DNA from: an uncultured Caulobacter sp.
GTDB taxonomy: Bacteria > Pseudomonadota > Alphaproteobacteria > Caulobacterales > Caulobacteraceae
Reading direction: 5' to 3'
Assembly (NCBI GenBank): GCA_937925635.1
Contig: CALALX010000041.1
Span: forward strand, 1-27,671
Length of the DNA stretch: 27,671 nucleotides
Shown: positions 15,497-23,345 of the stretch, one piece after another
How the letters are laid out: each line of letters begins with the position of its first letter
Numbering within the stretch: position 1 is the stretch's first letter
Program-made: the position numbers and the translations under genes
The notes under the pieces: generated by a model
What the model saw: only the letters and a program-made list of their open reading frames with translations
The model's database searches: none
What the model was told of the DNA's origin: nothing

Positions 15497-15647
15497 GAGC
15501 AAACGGCGGCCACTTCGCCGACCAGCTGGTGGTGGTCGAGCGCTCAAGTGGTGAGGATCGGGCGAGGTTGTTTGCTGTCCGCGCCGGAACAGCTGGCGCC
15601 GTTCGAGATCGTTCGGCACGATCTGGCGATTGCCTAGCGCAAGGCCG

Positions 15648-16877
15648 CTACTTGGCTGCGGCGCCTTCAAGGACGGCCAGCATATCGAGGGCGAGATTGG
15701 CTCGGTCGTAGCGAGGGGCGCCTTCCAGCGCCTTGGCCCGATAGGTGGACATGGTAACGGCGTCCCGCGAGAGCCGAAGCATGGCGTCAGCCAGAGCCTG
15801 CGCATTTTCCGGCTCGAAGGGCTCGCCGGCTTCTTCGCGTGCGAGAATGGCGGCCGACTCTCCCTCGACACCGTGGAGAACGGGCAGGCCCATGGCCATG
15901 CACTCGAACAGCTTGGACGGGATCACCGTGGTGAACAGCGGGTCCTTCTTGAGGTGAATGATCGAGACGTCGAGCAGGGCCCAGTAGTCCGGCACCTCCG
16001 CCTTCGACACCGAGTCCACAAAGAGCACGTTGGTCAGGCCCATCGCCTTGGCCTGGGCGACCAGGTCCGCCTTCCGGGCGCCGTCGCCCAGCAACAGGAT
16101 GCGGATCGCCGCCCCCTCGGGCGAACGGGCGAGAATCTCTGCGGCGGACAGCAGCGTCTCAAGGCCGTGCGCCATGCCGTGTGTGCCGACGTAGCCGGCC
16201 ACGAAGCATCCCTTCAGCCCGAGCCGCTCGGTCAGGGCGTCAGGTTTAGCCCGGGGGACGAACTTCGACAGGTCGGCGCCGTTGGTGACGACATGGATCT
16301 TCTCGCCGGCGATACCGCGCCGGATCAGCGCTTCCTTGAACGAATGGGTCACGGCCACGATCCGTTTGGCGCGCCGGTAGAGGAACAGTTCCAGCCGCTC
16401 GAGCATCGACAGCACAGGGCCGCCCTTGATCGCGCCGACCGCCTTGATCGACTCCGGCCAGATGTCGCGCAGTTCAAACACCCAGGGCCGCCATTTGGTC
16501 AGGCTCACGCCGAGCGCACCCAGGGCCGTGAAGAACTGCGGGGAGGTGCCGACGATGACGTCGACCTTGCGTACGCCGAAGGCTGCGATGTTTGCCGCGA
16601 CCATGAAGCTCACATAGTCGAGGGTGCGCTTGTAGAAGCCCTCGTTGGCCGTAATGTATGTCCAGACCCGGATGACCTTGATCCCGTCCATCTCCTCGAT
16701 CTGCCAGAGCTTGTTCTGGTAGCCGTCGAACACCCTGCCCTTCGGAAAATTTGGCGCGCAGGTGATGACCGTCACCCGGTGGCCGGCCTTCACCCATTCC
16801 CGCGCATGCTCGAAGGTCCGGCTGGCCGGCGCATTGACCTCCGGCGGGAAGTTGTCGGTGAGGAAGAGGATGTGCAT
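15648..16877 (-). CDS. GT4-family glycosyltransferase (WbuB-like)
   Basis: This 409-residue protein from ATG 16875-16877 begins MHILFLTDNFPPEVNAPASR, the typical opening of the WbuB-like branch of GT4 glycosyltransferases, with a GT-B fold. The N-terminal acceptor domain contains WVFELRDIWPESI. The C-terminal nucleotide-sugar domain contains AGYVGTHGMAHGLETLL and the E-x7-E-type region in SKLFECMAMGLPVLHGVEGESA. The family includes L-FucNAc transferases of O-antigen pathways, so an amino-sugar donor is plausible but not shown. It is the last gene of the operon, 13 bases after the heparinase-like gene. A longer open frame to 17042 overlaps that gene and is rejected. Confidence 0.88.
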   Translation of the reverse strand: MHILFLTDNFPPEVNAPASRTFEHAREWVKAGHRVTVITCAPNFPKGRVFDGYQNKLWQIEEMDGIKVIRVWTYITANEGFYKRTLDYVSFMVAANIAAFGVRKVDVIVGTSPQFFTALGALGVSLTKWRPWVFELRDIWPESIKAVGAIKGGPVLSMLERLELFLYRRAKRIVAVTHSFKEALIRRGIAGEKIHVVTNGADLSKFVPRAKPDALTERLGLKGCFVAGYVGTHGMAHGLETLLSAAEILARSPEGAAIRILLLGDGARKADLVAQAKAMGLTNVLFVDSVSKAEVPDYWALLDVSIIHLKKDPLFTTVIPSKLFECMAMGLPVLHGVEGESAAILAREEAGEPFEPENAQALADAMLRLSRDAVTMSTYRAKALEGAPRYDRANLALDMLAVLEGAAAK

Positions 16878-16890
16878 CGGCGGGGCGACT

Positions 16891-18537
16891 TCAGGACCAG
16901 GAAACATCGAGGGCGGCGCGGTGGCCGCGGACGGGGACGACAAGGCAGATCGAGGGGCGGCTGACGCCGAATTCCGGATGCCAGGTCGAGGGTTCAAGGC
17001 GGACCCCGTCCCCCCAGGCGTTCCACAGGACGTCCTGCCCACCCGGCAGCGTGAACACGCCCTTGCCGTCCTCCGCCAGCATAGCCCGAACGTCCGGGTG
17101 CAGATGGTACCGCGCCTCGGCGTTCAGATCCTTTGCGCCCAATTCGTCCTGAATTCTCAGGACACCGGGCGAGAGGGTCCATTGCCGGTGATGCGAGGGC
17201 CGCCCCGGCAAGTGCCTGTAGCCGTCGTGCGAGGCCTGGGCGGTCTGCCCCTGGCCGATCTGCGTGACCAGTCGACGATGAGGTCTGGCGCGCCGTCCGA
17301 CGCGGAACCCGCTCCAGACATCGGACGAGTTCTTCCCCTCGACCAGCAATGTATTGTGGGCAGCCGTGCCGCGCTGTCGGAGACGCTCGGCGCTCAGGCC
17401 GTAGATGGATGTTCCGGAGTTTACGAAGAGGCGCTGTCCGTGAATGGACAGCTCGAAGCTCAATGTGTCGGCATGAGCGTGCCCGGGAAGATAGGTCGGT
17501 CCAGCATCGCCAAGATCGGCGATCAGAACCGCGCCGGGCTGCGACAGTCGCACATATCCGGTGGCCGGCAGCCAGACCCTTGCGCCCAAGTCTGGCGCTG
17601 CGCCGAAGCCTAGCCGCGAGGCGTAGGCCTCGAGTTCGGTGTTTTCCGGCGCGATCCCGAACGCCGCGTCGTTGAAGAAGGCGATCCGTCCGTCCGGGTG
17701 AGACATCGCCGCCTGCCACATCCGCATTGACCCCACCCGCTCCGACAGCCTGTTCATCTGGGCAGACTGTTCGGGCGCGAGCCCATCGCCGAAACACCGA
17801 CAGACGTTCAACAGGTCGAGGACATCCTCGAGCGCCAACGCGTGATACATCGGACTTAGCTCGAATTGTCCGCCGTCAGACAGGATCTGTTCGGGAACCT
17901 GCCTGGCGAGGATCGCGAGGCCGGTGTTCAGCCAACTCTGCGCTTCCGGCCCCTCGAACCAGAGGCCCGCGAACACCAGCGCCTTGGCATTTGCGAACAG
18001 GTGGTTGCCGAGCAGGTGCCATTCCAGGCGTCGACGCAGCCATCTCACCTGCACAGCGAGGCTCTGGACGGCCGCATCGTCGAGTTCATGTCCATCGAGC
18101 GCCCACTTGATCCAGTTCACGATGCGCAGCGAGGTTGGGTAGGGTTCCCAGCCGGACCCTAGCCCAGGTGGGTTGTGCGCAAGCCAGTGGTCCACCAGCG
18201 CCACATGCCATGACGTGCGGGCCGCGGTGCCGACAGCGTTCAGGTCGTCGAAGTAGTGCTGATTGTACCGCCACAGCTTGTCTCGGGCGGGATCGTCCCA
18301 TCCGCAATCCGACAGGTCGCCCGACTGGTTCAGGAATTGAAAGACGCCCGGCCCGACGAGGCTGGCGGCGCGCCGCGCAGGCGGCGTCCAGGCGCCCGAG
18401 GGGCTGCGTCGCGGCGGTGCAGGGCTGAGGTCCGGACGCGGACGAACCGCACGGAACCAGAGACGCCCGTAGATCTGCACAGGCTTCAGCCAGCGCAGGG
18501 TCTGCCAGTAACGGTCAATGGTTGCGAGCGGGCCCAT
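16891..18537 (-). CDS. Heparinase II/III-family protein (PL-type alginate-lyase fold)
   Basis: The 548-residue protein has an alpha-helical (alpha/alpha toroid) N-terminal half with WEPYPTSLRIVNWIKW, GNHLFANAKALVFAGLWF and DGGQFELSPMYHALALEDVLDL. The C-terminal beta-rich half has the family hallmark PGHAHADTLSFELSIHGQRLFVNSGTS. The Asn-His, Tyr-His and His-x-His residues expected for the lyase active site are therefore present. No signal peptide is evident, so the protein is probably cytoplasmic. Polysaccharide lyases normally cleave uronic-acid chains, yet this one sits in a biosynthetic operon. The ATG overlaps the wecB stop by one base (TGATG), implying translational coupling. Confidence 0.85.
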   Translation of the reverse strand: MGPLATIDRYWQTLRWLKPVQIYGRLWFRAVRPRPDLSPAPPRRSPSGAWTPPARRAASLVGPGVFQFLNQSGDLSDCGWDDPARDKLWRYNQHYFDDLNAVGTAARTSWHVALVDHWLAHNPPGLGSGWEPYPTSLRIVNWIKWALDGHELDDAAVQSLAVQVRWLRRRLEWHLLGNHLFANAKALVFAGLWFEGPEAQSWLNTGLAILARQVPEQILSDGGQFELSPMYHALALEDVLDLLNVCRCFGDGLAPEQSAQMNRLSERVGSMRMWQAAMSHPDGRIAFFNDAAFGIAPENTELEAYASRLGFGAAPDLGARVWLPATGYVRLSQPGAVLIADLGDAGPTYLPGHAHADTLSFELSIHGQRLFVNSGTSIYGLSAERLRQRGTAAHNTLLVEGKNSSDVWSGFRVGRRARPHRRLVTQIGQGQTAQASHDGYRHLPGRPSHHRQWTLSPGVLRIQDELGAKDLNAEARYHLHPDVRAMLAEDGKGVFTLPGGQDVLWNAWGDGVRLEPSTWHPEFGVSRPSICLVVPVRGHRAALDVSWS

Positions 18538-19652
18538 CAGGCCGTCGGAGCCTGTCCGCCCAGCAGTCCTTCGAGGGCTTCAACAATCCGCGGCGCCGTC
18601 TTGCCGTCCCACAGGTCCGGGATCGCGCCCTTCTTCCAATCGCCGGCGAACAGTCGATCAAGCGCCGGCTTCAGGGCGGCCGGGTCGGTGCCGATCAGCT
18701 CGTTGGTGCCGATGGTCACCGTCTCGGGCCGTTCGGTGCTGTCGCGCAGGGTCAGGCAAGGGATGCCCATCACCGTTGCTTCCTCGGTGATGCCGCCGGA
18801 GTCGGTGATCACCGCCCGGGCGTTCTCGACCAGGTAGTTGAACTCCAGATAGGGCTGGGGATCCACGAGGTGCATCGAGGCTGGCGCCGCGCCGACTTCG
18901 CGCAGGGTCTTGGCTGTACGGGGATGGACCGGGAAAACCACGGGCAAGCCCCGCGTACCGGTCGCGATGGCGTCCAGAAGGCGGGAAAAGCCGTCGCCGC
19001 GGTCGACGTTGGCCGGGCGGTGCAGGGTGACGACGAAATACTCGCCCGCCTTCAGTCCAAGCTCGTCAAAGAAGGCCGGCTTGCGGAACCCGGCGCGGTG
19101 GTGGAGCAGGGTGTCGATCATCGTGTTGCCGACGAAGAACAGCCGCTCATCGCTCACGCCCGTGCGCCGCAGATTGTCATTGGCGATGGCGCTCGTGGTG
19201 AAGAACCAGTTGGTGATTGCATCCGTCACCATCCGGTTGATCTCCTCGGGCATCGTCCAATCACCAGACCGGATGCCGGCTTCCACGTGGGCCACCGGAA
19301 TCCGCAGCTTCTGGGCGGCGATGGCGCAGGCCATGGTCGAGGTAACGTCGCCAACCACCAGGCAAAGAGCGCTCGGCGCATCGAGCAGCAACCGCTCGTA
19401 GCGGGTCATGATCGCCGCTGTCTGTTCGGCCTGGGTGCCGGATCCGACCTCCAGATTGACGTCGGGCGCGGGGATGCCGAGCTGGGTGAAGAAGTCGCCC
19501 GACATCGCCGCATCGTAGTGCTGGCCGGTGTGCACCAGGCGAAACCGCAAGGGACCGCCCTGGGCTCGCCGCGCTTGGATCGCGCGAATGATCGGCGCGA
19601 CCTTCATGAAATTCGGCCGCGCGCCGGCGATGATATCGATGAGTATGGTCAT
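18537..19652 (-). CDS. wecB: UDP-N-acetylglucosamine 2-epimerase, non-hydrolysing type
   Basis: The 371-residue protein starts at the ATG at 19650-19652, which overlaps the upstream stop by four bases (ATGA); the longer frame to 19793 lies inside the preceding gene. It contains the family motifs AGARPNFMKVAP, HTGQHYD, GDVTST with Asp102, HVEAGIRS with Glu124, PEEINR (Glu136/137), LHRPANVD with His211 and DSGGITEEA near the C terminus. The usual reaction interconverts UDP-GlcNAc and UDP-ManNAc. Relatives in this family (WbjD, WbpI) act on other UDP-N-acetyl sugars in O-antigen pathways, and the neighbouring genes do not settle which substrate applies. Confidence 0.9.
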   Translation of the reverse strand: MTILIDIIAGARPNFMKVAPIIRAIQARRAQGGPLRFRLVHTGQHYDAAMSGDFFTQLGIPAPDVNLEVGSGTQAEQTAAIMTRYERLLLDAPSALCLVVGDVTSTMACAIAAQKLRIPVAHVEAGIRSGDWTMPEEINRMVTDAITNWFFTTSAIANDNLRRTGVSDERLFFVGNTMIDTLLHHRAGFRKPAFFDELGLKAGEYFVVTLHRPANVDRGDGFSRLLDAIATGTRGLPVVFPVHPRTAKTLREVGAAPASMHLVDPQPYLEFNYLVENARAVITDSGGITEEATVMGIPCLTLRDSTERPETVTIGTNELIGTDPAALKPALDRLFAGDWKKGAIPDLWDGKTAPRIVEALEGLLGGQAPTA

Positions 19653-21772
19653 GCCTTGGCCGCTGTCGCCGCTTCGATGGTCAAGCGGCTGACTTCCAGC
19701 ACCTCGTCCAGCGGGATCGGCGAGGGGCGGCCGGCCTGGATTGCCTCGACGAAGGCCTTTGCACAGGCACCCTGCCCCTTGTCCTGCCGCCACAGGTTCA
19801 GGCCGGAAAAGCCCTTCCAGCCCCAGCCGCGCAGTTTGCGGAAATTGTCGAGCTGAAGGATCCGGCCGGCGACGAATACCTCCAGCCGCTCCTTCGGGAA
19901 ACCCTTGTGGCCGTTGGCCAGATAGTGGACCACGCCGGTCGAGCCGTCCGCGAAGCCGAGGGCGATCGACACCTTGTCGTCGCGGATCGCCAGACCCGGA
20001 TAGGCGCCCATGGCTAAGGTGTGGGCGCTGACGATCGGCGCGCCGGCGAGATGGCGTAGGAGGTCGATGAAATGGCAGCCTTCGCCTATGATCCGGCCGC
20101 CGCCGACCGCGGGGTCCTGGGTCCAGTGGTTGGACGGAATGTCCCCGGCGTTGACCGTCATGATGAAGGACTTGGGATCAGCGATCGGCGCTAGCAGCGC
20201 CTTTACCTTGACCACCTGCGGCGCGAACCGGCGGTTGAAGCCGACCATAAGCAGCTGGTTCGGCCGAGCGGTCGCCTCGGCCTCGATCTCGGCGAGTTCG
20301 TCGAGGGTCAGGCACAGGGGCTTTTCGCAGAACACGTGCTTGCCGGCGCGCAGGGCGTCCAACACCTGGCGGGCATGGGAGTCGTGCCGGGTGGCGATGA
20401 CGATGGTGTCGACCGACGTGTCCGCCAACACGGCCGCACCATCGGTGCTCGCTTGGGCGAAACCATGCTTACGGCCGAAATGCACCGCGCTGACGCCGCC
20501 GCTGCTGACCACGGTGCGCAGGTTTGCGCCGGCGGCCTTGAAGGCCGGGATGAGGACGCGGCCGGCGTAGTTGCCGGCGCCGAGGAAGGCGACGCTGGCC
20601 TTGCCGGGCGCCGGAGCGGGCGCGAGGGTCACGGTGCGCTCGGTCAGTCGCTCGGGCGCCTCGTCGGGCCGATACTGCAGCAGGATGCCCAGCGATGGCG
20701 TGTCCGACGCCAGCAGCGAGAAGGCGTCCGCCGCTTGTTCGACGGGGAAGCGATGCGAGATGAGCGGCGCCACGTCCAGCGCGCCAGAGGCTATCAGATC
20801 GAGCACGGCCTCGAAGTTGCGCTGTTCGGTCCAGCGCACGAAGCCGATGGGGTAGTCTTGGCCGCCCTCCTCGTAGGCCGAGTCATATCGCCCGGGTCCG
20901 TAGGAGCAGCTGACCTGGAAGGTCAGTTCCTTCTCGTAGAACTCCGCCCGGCTCAGCTCGAGCCCGACGACGCCAACCAGCACGATGCGCCCGCGCTTGC
21001 GGCACATCCGGGCGGCCTGGGACACCGGCTCATTGCTTTTGGTCGACGCGGTGATGATGACAGCGTCGACACCGATTCCGCGGGAGAAGGCCGCGGCCGC
21101 AGCCAGAACGTCCTCGCCGGCGGCGGGGTTACAGACCTCGGCGCCGAAGGAGCGCGCCAGGGCGAGGCGTGAGGCGTCGAAGTCGACCCCCAGGACCCTG
21201 CAGCCCTGCGCGCGCAGCATCTGCACGGTCATCAGGCCGATCGGCCCGAGCCCGGTGACCACCACGCACTCGCCGAGCGTCGGGTTGACCAGGCGAATGC
21301 CCTGCAGCCCGATGGCGCCAAGCACCGTAAAGGCGGCTGCTTCGTCGCTCACGGCGTCTGGAATGTGAGCGCAGAGGTTCTTCGGAACGGCCACGACCTC
21401 AGCATGCTTGCCGTTGCTGACCACCCGGTCGCCGACAGAGAAGCCGTCTACTCCGCGGCCGACCTCGGCCACCCGACCGACGTTGCAGTACCCCAGCGCC
21501 AGCGGCTCATCGAGCTTGCTCCGAACGGCGTCGACAGTCGCGGCGATCCCGTCGGTCCGCGCCTTCTCCAGCACCATTCGGACCTTGTCCGGCTGCTGCA
21601 GCGCCTTGTCGACCCAATTGGCCTTGCCGAAGCCGACGAGCATCCGCTCGGTTCCGGCGGAGATCAGGGAGGTGGTGGAATTCACGAGCACTCCGCCTCG
21701 CCCCGCGCCGGGCGAAGGGACATCGGCGAGCTGCGTAGCGCCATCGGCCAAGCTCTGCAGGACCTGTTTCAC
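19649..21772 (-). CDS. Two-domain oxidoreductase: MDR (alcohol dehydrogenase-like) fused to Gfo/Idh/MocA
   Basis: This 707-residue protein begins at a GTG (21770-21772) whose GTGA overlaps the methyltransferase stop. Residues 1-370 form a medium-chain dehydrogenase with the Rossmann motif VTGLGPIGL (172-180). The catalytic-zinc cysteine motif of classical alcohol dehydrogenases is replaced by STTSLISAGTER (32-43), so zinc catalysis is unlikely. Residues about 392-707 form a Gfo/Idh/MocA domain with VAFLGAGNYAG (394-404) and the EKP motif (483-485). Both halves appear complete. Such fusions occur next to heparinase II/III, WecB and GT4 genes in surface-polysaccharide loci, and no pathway step is assigned to them that I know of. 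Coupled oxidation and reduction of a sugar or uronic acid is a reasonable hypothesis. Confidence 0.88.
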   Translation of the reverse strand: MKQVLQSLADGATQLADVPSPGAGRGGVLVNSTTSLISAGTERMLVGFGKANWVDKALQQPDKVRMVLEKARTDGIAATVDAVRSKLDEPLALGYCNVGRVAEVGRGVDGFSVGDRVVSNGKHAEVVAVPKNLCAHIPDAVSDEAAAFTVLGAIGLQGIRLVNPTLGECVVVTGLGPIGLMTVQMLRAQGCRVLGVDFDASRLALARSFGAEVCNPAAGEDVLAAAAAFSRGIGVDAVIITASTKSNEPVSQAARMCRKRGRIVLVGVVGLELSRAEFYEKELTFQVSCSYGPGRYDSAYEEGGQDYPIGFVRWTEQRNFEAVLDLIASGALDVAPLISHRFPVEQAADAFSLLASDTPSLGILLQYRPDEAPERLTERTVTLAPAPAPGKASVAFLGAGNYAGRVLIPAFKAAGANLRTVVSSGGVSAVHFGRKHGFAQASTDGAAVLADTSVDTIVIATRHDSHARQVLDALRAGKHVFCEKPLCLTLDELAEIEAEATARPNQLLMVGFNRRFAPQVVKVKALLAPIADPKSFIMTVNAGDIPSNHWTQDPAVGGGRIIGEGCHFIDLLRHLAGAPIVSAHTLAMGAYPGLAIRDDKVSIALGFADGSTGVVHYLANGHKGFPKERLEVFVAGRILQLDNFRKLRGWGWKGFSGLNLWRQDKGQGACAKAFVEAIQAGRPSPIPLDEVLEVSRLTIEAATAAKA

Positions 21773-22611
21773 TCAGACGGCTTTCTGGCTTCAATAAGCA
21801 TAAATAGACCTGACTTTGGGAACAGGCTTCGAATTATTCTCCTTGGCCACACGTATCTTGCGACGCTAAGCAATATGCCTCGATGCCTCTGGCCAGCTTC
21901 AGATTCAAGTAAGTCCCCGTGAGTTAGCACCGTTCTAATAGATACGTCATTGAATTGTGAAAACATATCCCTTGCCGATTTAATCGAATATGCTTTCGTG
22001 CCGGGGCTTTCCAAATAATTCGAATAGATTTTCTCCAAAGACAGTCCCGGCCTAAACTTCATAAGCCCGTATCTTACCCACAGCATAAATCCGACAACAC
22101 TAAACTTATTATATATCATAATTTTGGCTCTTCCGCCGGGTTTTAGTACTCTCCAAACCTCAGAAATCGCCCCCATGGTATCGGGGCTATGGTGCAGAAC
22201 GCCCCATGAGTAAACCAAATCAAATGACCTGTCTGGAAACTGCAAATTCTCAGCATCACCTACAGACAATTTTGATGAATTATTAGTAGCGGCAAAGCGC
22301 CTCTTGGTATGTTCGACAGCACGGCTGGTTAGGTCTACCCCGGAAAGTACGGCTCCATGTTCAGCAAATCTCTGATGGTCCGATCCGAGCCCAACTCCGA
22401 TTTCCAATACCGAGAGCCCTGCGCAATTCGAAAAATCGGCAAATTCTTCGATATACGGCTCTAAAATATATCTCTTCCGAGATTGCTCACGATAGCCGTC
22501 GAGATCAGCAGCATCCAGATAAAGTCCTTCGCCGCATGACGCGGCGTCCCAGAAATCGTGAACAAGCTTCTTGTCCATATCCGAACTGTTACTGTTCACA
22601 TCGGGCCCCAT
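21769..22611 (-). CDS. Class I SAM-dependent methyltransferase
   Basis: The 280-residue protein has motif I VLEIGVGLGSD (68-78), an acidic post-motif (SGVDLTSRAVEHTKRRF), GDAENLQFPDRSFDLVYSWGVLHH and LKPGG, a standard Methyltransf_11-type Rossmann fold. An internal ATG (MDKKLVHDFWD, residue 12) is an alternative start, since neither site has a good ribosome-binding sequence. Its base composition is clearly lower in GC than the genes downstream, which suggests separate acquisition. The stop overlaps the next start by four bases. O- or N-methylation of a sugar or repeat unit is the likely role given its neighbours. Confidence 0.85.
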   Translation of the reverse strand: MGPDVNSNSSDMDKKLVHDFWDAASCGEGLYLDAADLDGYREQSRKRYILEPYIEEFADFSNCAGLSVLEIGVGLGSDHQRFAEHGAVLSGVDLTSRAVEHTKRRFAATNNSSKLSVGDAENLQFPDRSFDLVYSWGVLHHSPDTMGAISEVWRVLKPGGRAKIMIYNKFSVVGFMLWVRYGLMKFRPGLSLEKIYSNYLESPGTKAYSIKSARDMFSQFNDVSIRTVLTHGDLLESEAGQRHRGILLSVARYVWPRRIIRSLFPKSGLFMLIEARKPSE

Positions 22612-23345
22612 CGTCTGATTTCATTCGAAAAGATCGTTAAGTCGAAAGCGGCCCCTGCAGATCAGGGCTATCGCTATAGCAATGCTAAACCAATTCTCCC
22701 TGGGACGGCTTCGTGTGTAGCGAGGTCGGCCCCGCACGCTGAACCGCGGGCAATTTCCGAAATATCAGTGATTTGCCGGATGACGCATGAAGGGTCTGCA
22801 CGTGTCGCCCAGTCTAGCAAATCCTCGCGGTTCAACAATCGGACGGGCACCCGCAACTCCCGGGAAGAACCAACTAAAGTGCTCCGTGCCGCAACTACCG
22901 AGGGCGCTTCTAAGCACCCTCATGCCATGTCGACCTTGAATGCATCGCCGCCTCTTTGGCTCGGCACCGTAGTCAACCCAACTGTGAGCCAGTTGGGTCC
23001 ATTGGACCCATCTCGTCGGCCAGGGCTGACAATCTGATCTTCGGCGGATGGGCCCCCTCACACCCCGAGCTCATTCTGATAGCCCATTGCGAGCGGCATT
23101 TCGAGTTTGCTAAGGTCGACGCCTGCGGTCGAGTTGCCACCGACATTCGGCATCTCCTCTTCAGCAACCGCGAGATTGCCCAATTGCTGTGGCTGCCCTC
23201 TATGACCCAATCGGCATTGCCTGGCCCTACGAGCGTCGGCCCGGTGCCGGCGGGGCTGACAGCGCGGGTTTGGCGAACTTGAGCGGTGCCCTGGGGTGAC
23301 GGCAATTCCAGGTGGATTCGCCTTCCGACAGTATGAAGCCCGGTG
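22612..23345. other. 734-bp gap without a recognisable gene inside the operon
   Basis: Neighbouring genes in this block overlap or are a few bases apart, so this gap stands out. Open frames exist on both strands but none has a ribosome-binding site, consistent third-position GC or a recognisable domain. On the minus strand short stretches such as VRLLNREDLLDWATRADPSC look protein-like but change frame. The gap also carries nested inverted repeats at 22977-23013. A decayed gene or insertion remnant is the best guess. Confidence 0.5.
22977..23013. repeat. Adjacent inverted repeats in the asnB-methyltransferase gap
   Basis: An 8-bp perfect stem (cccaactg / cagttggg) with a five-base loop at 22977-22997 is followed by an overlapping second dyad (tgggtcc / ggaccca, three-base centre). 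No T-run follows on either strand, so it is not a standard terminator. Confidence 0.6.

Noticed and set aside
14239..15500. Target-site duplication for the IS element
   Set aside because: The flanks read gatc and gagc; no exact direct repeat of 3-5 bp could be confirmed at the ends chosen.
16878..17042. 55-residue N-terminal extension of the GT4 protein
   Set aside because: It lies entirely inside the preceding heparinase-like gene and is proline/alanine low complexity; MHILFLTDNFPP at 16877 is the family start.
18522..19856. Long plus-strand open frames opposite wecB, wzc and the GT4 gene (about 400-440 codons each)
   Set aside because: They are antisense shadows caused by high GC, rich in Arg/Gly/Gln, with no domains, and the opposite strand carries clear enzyme families.
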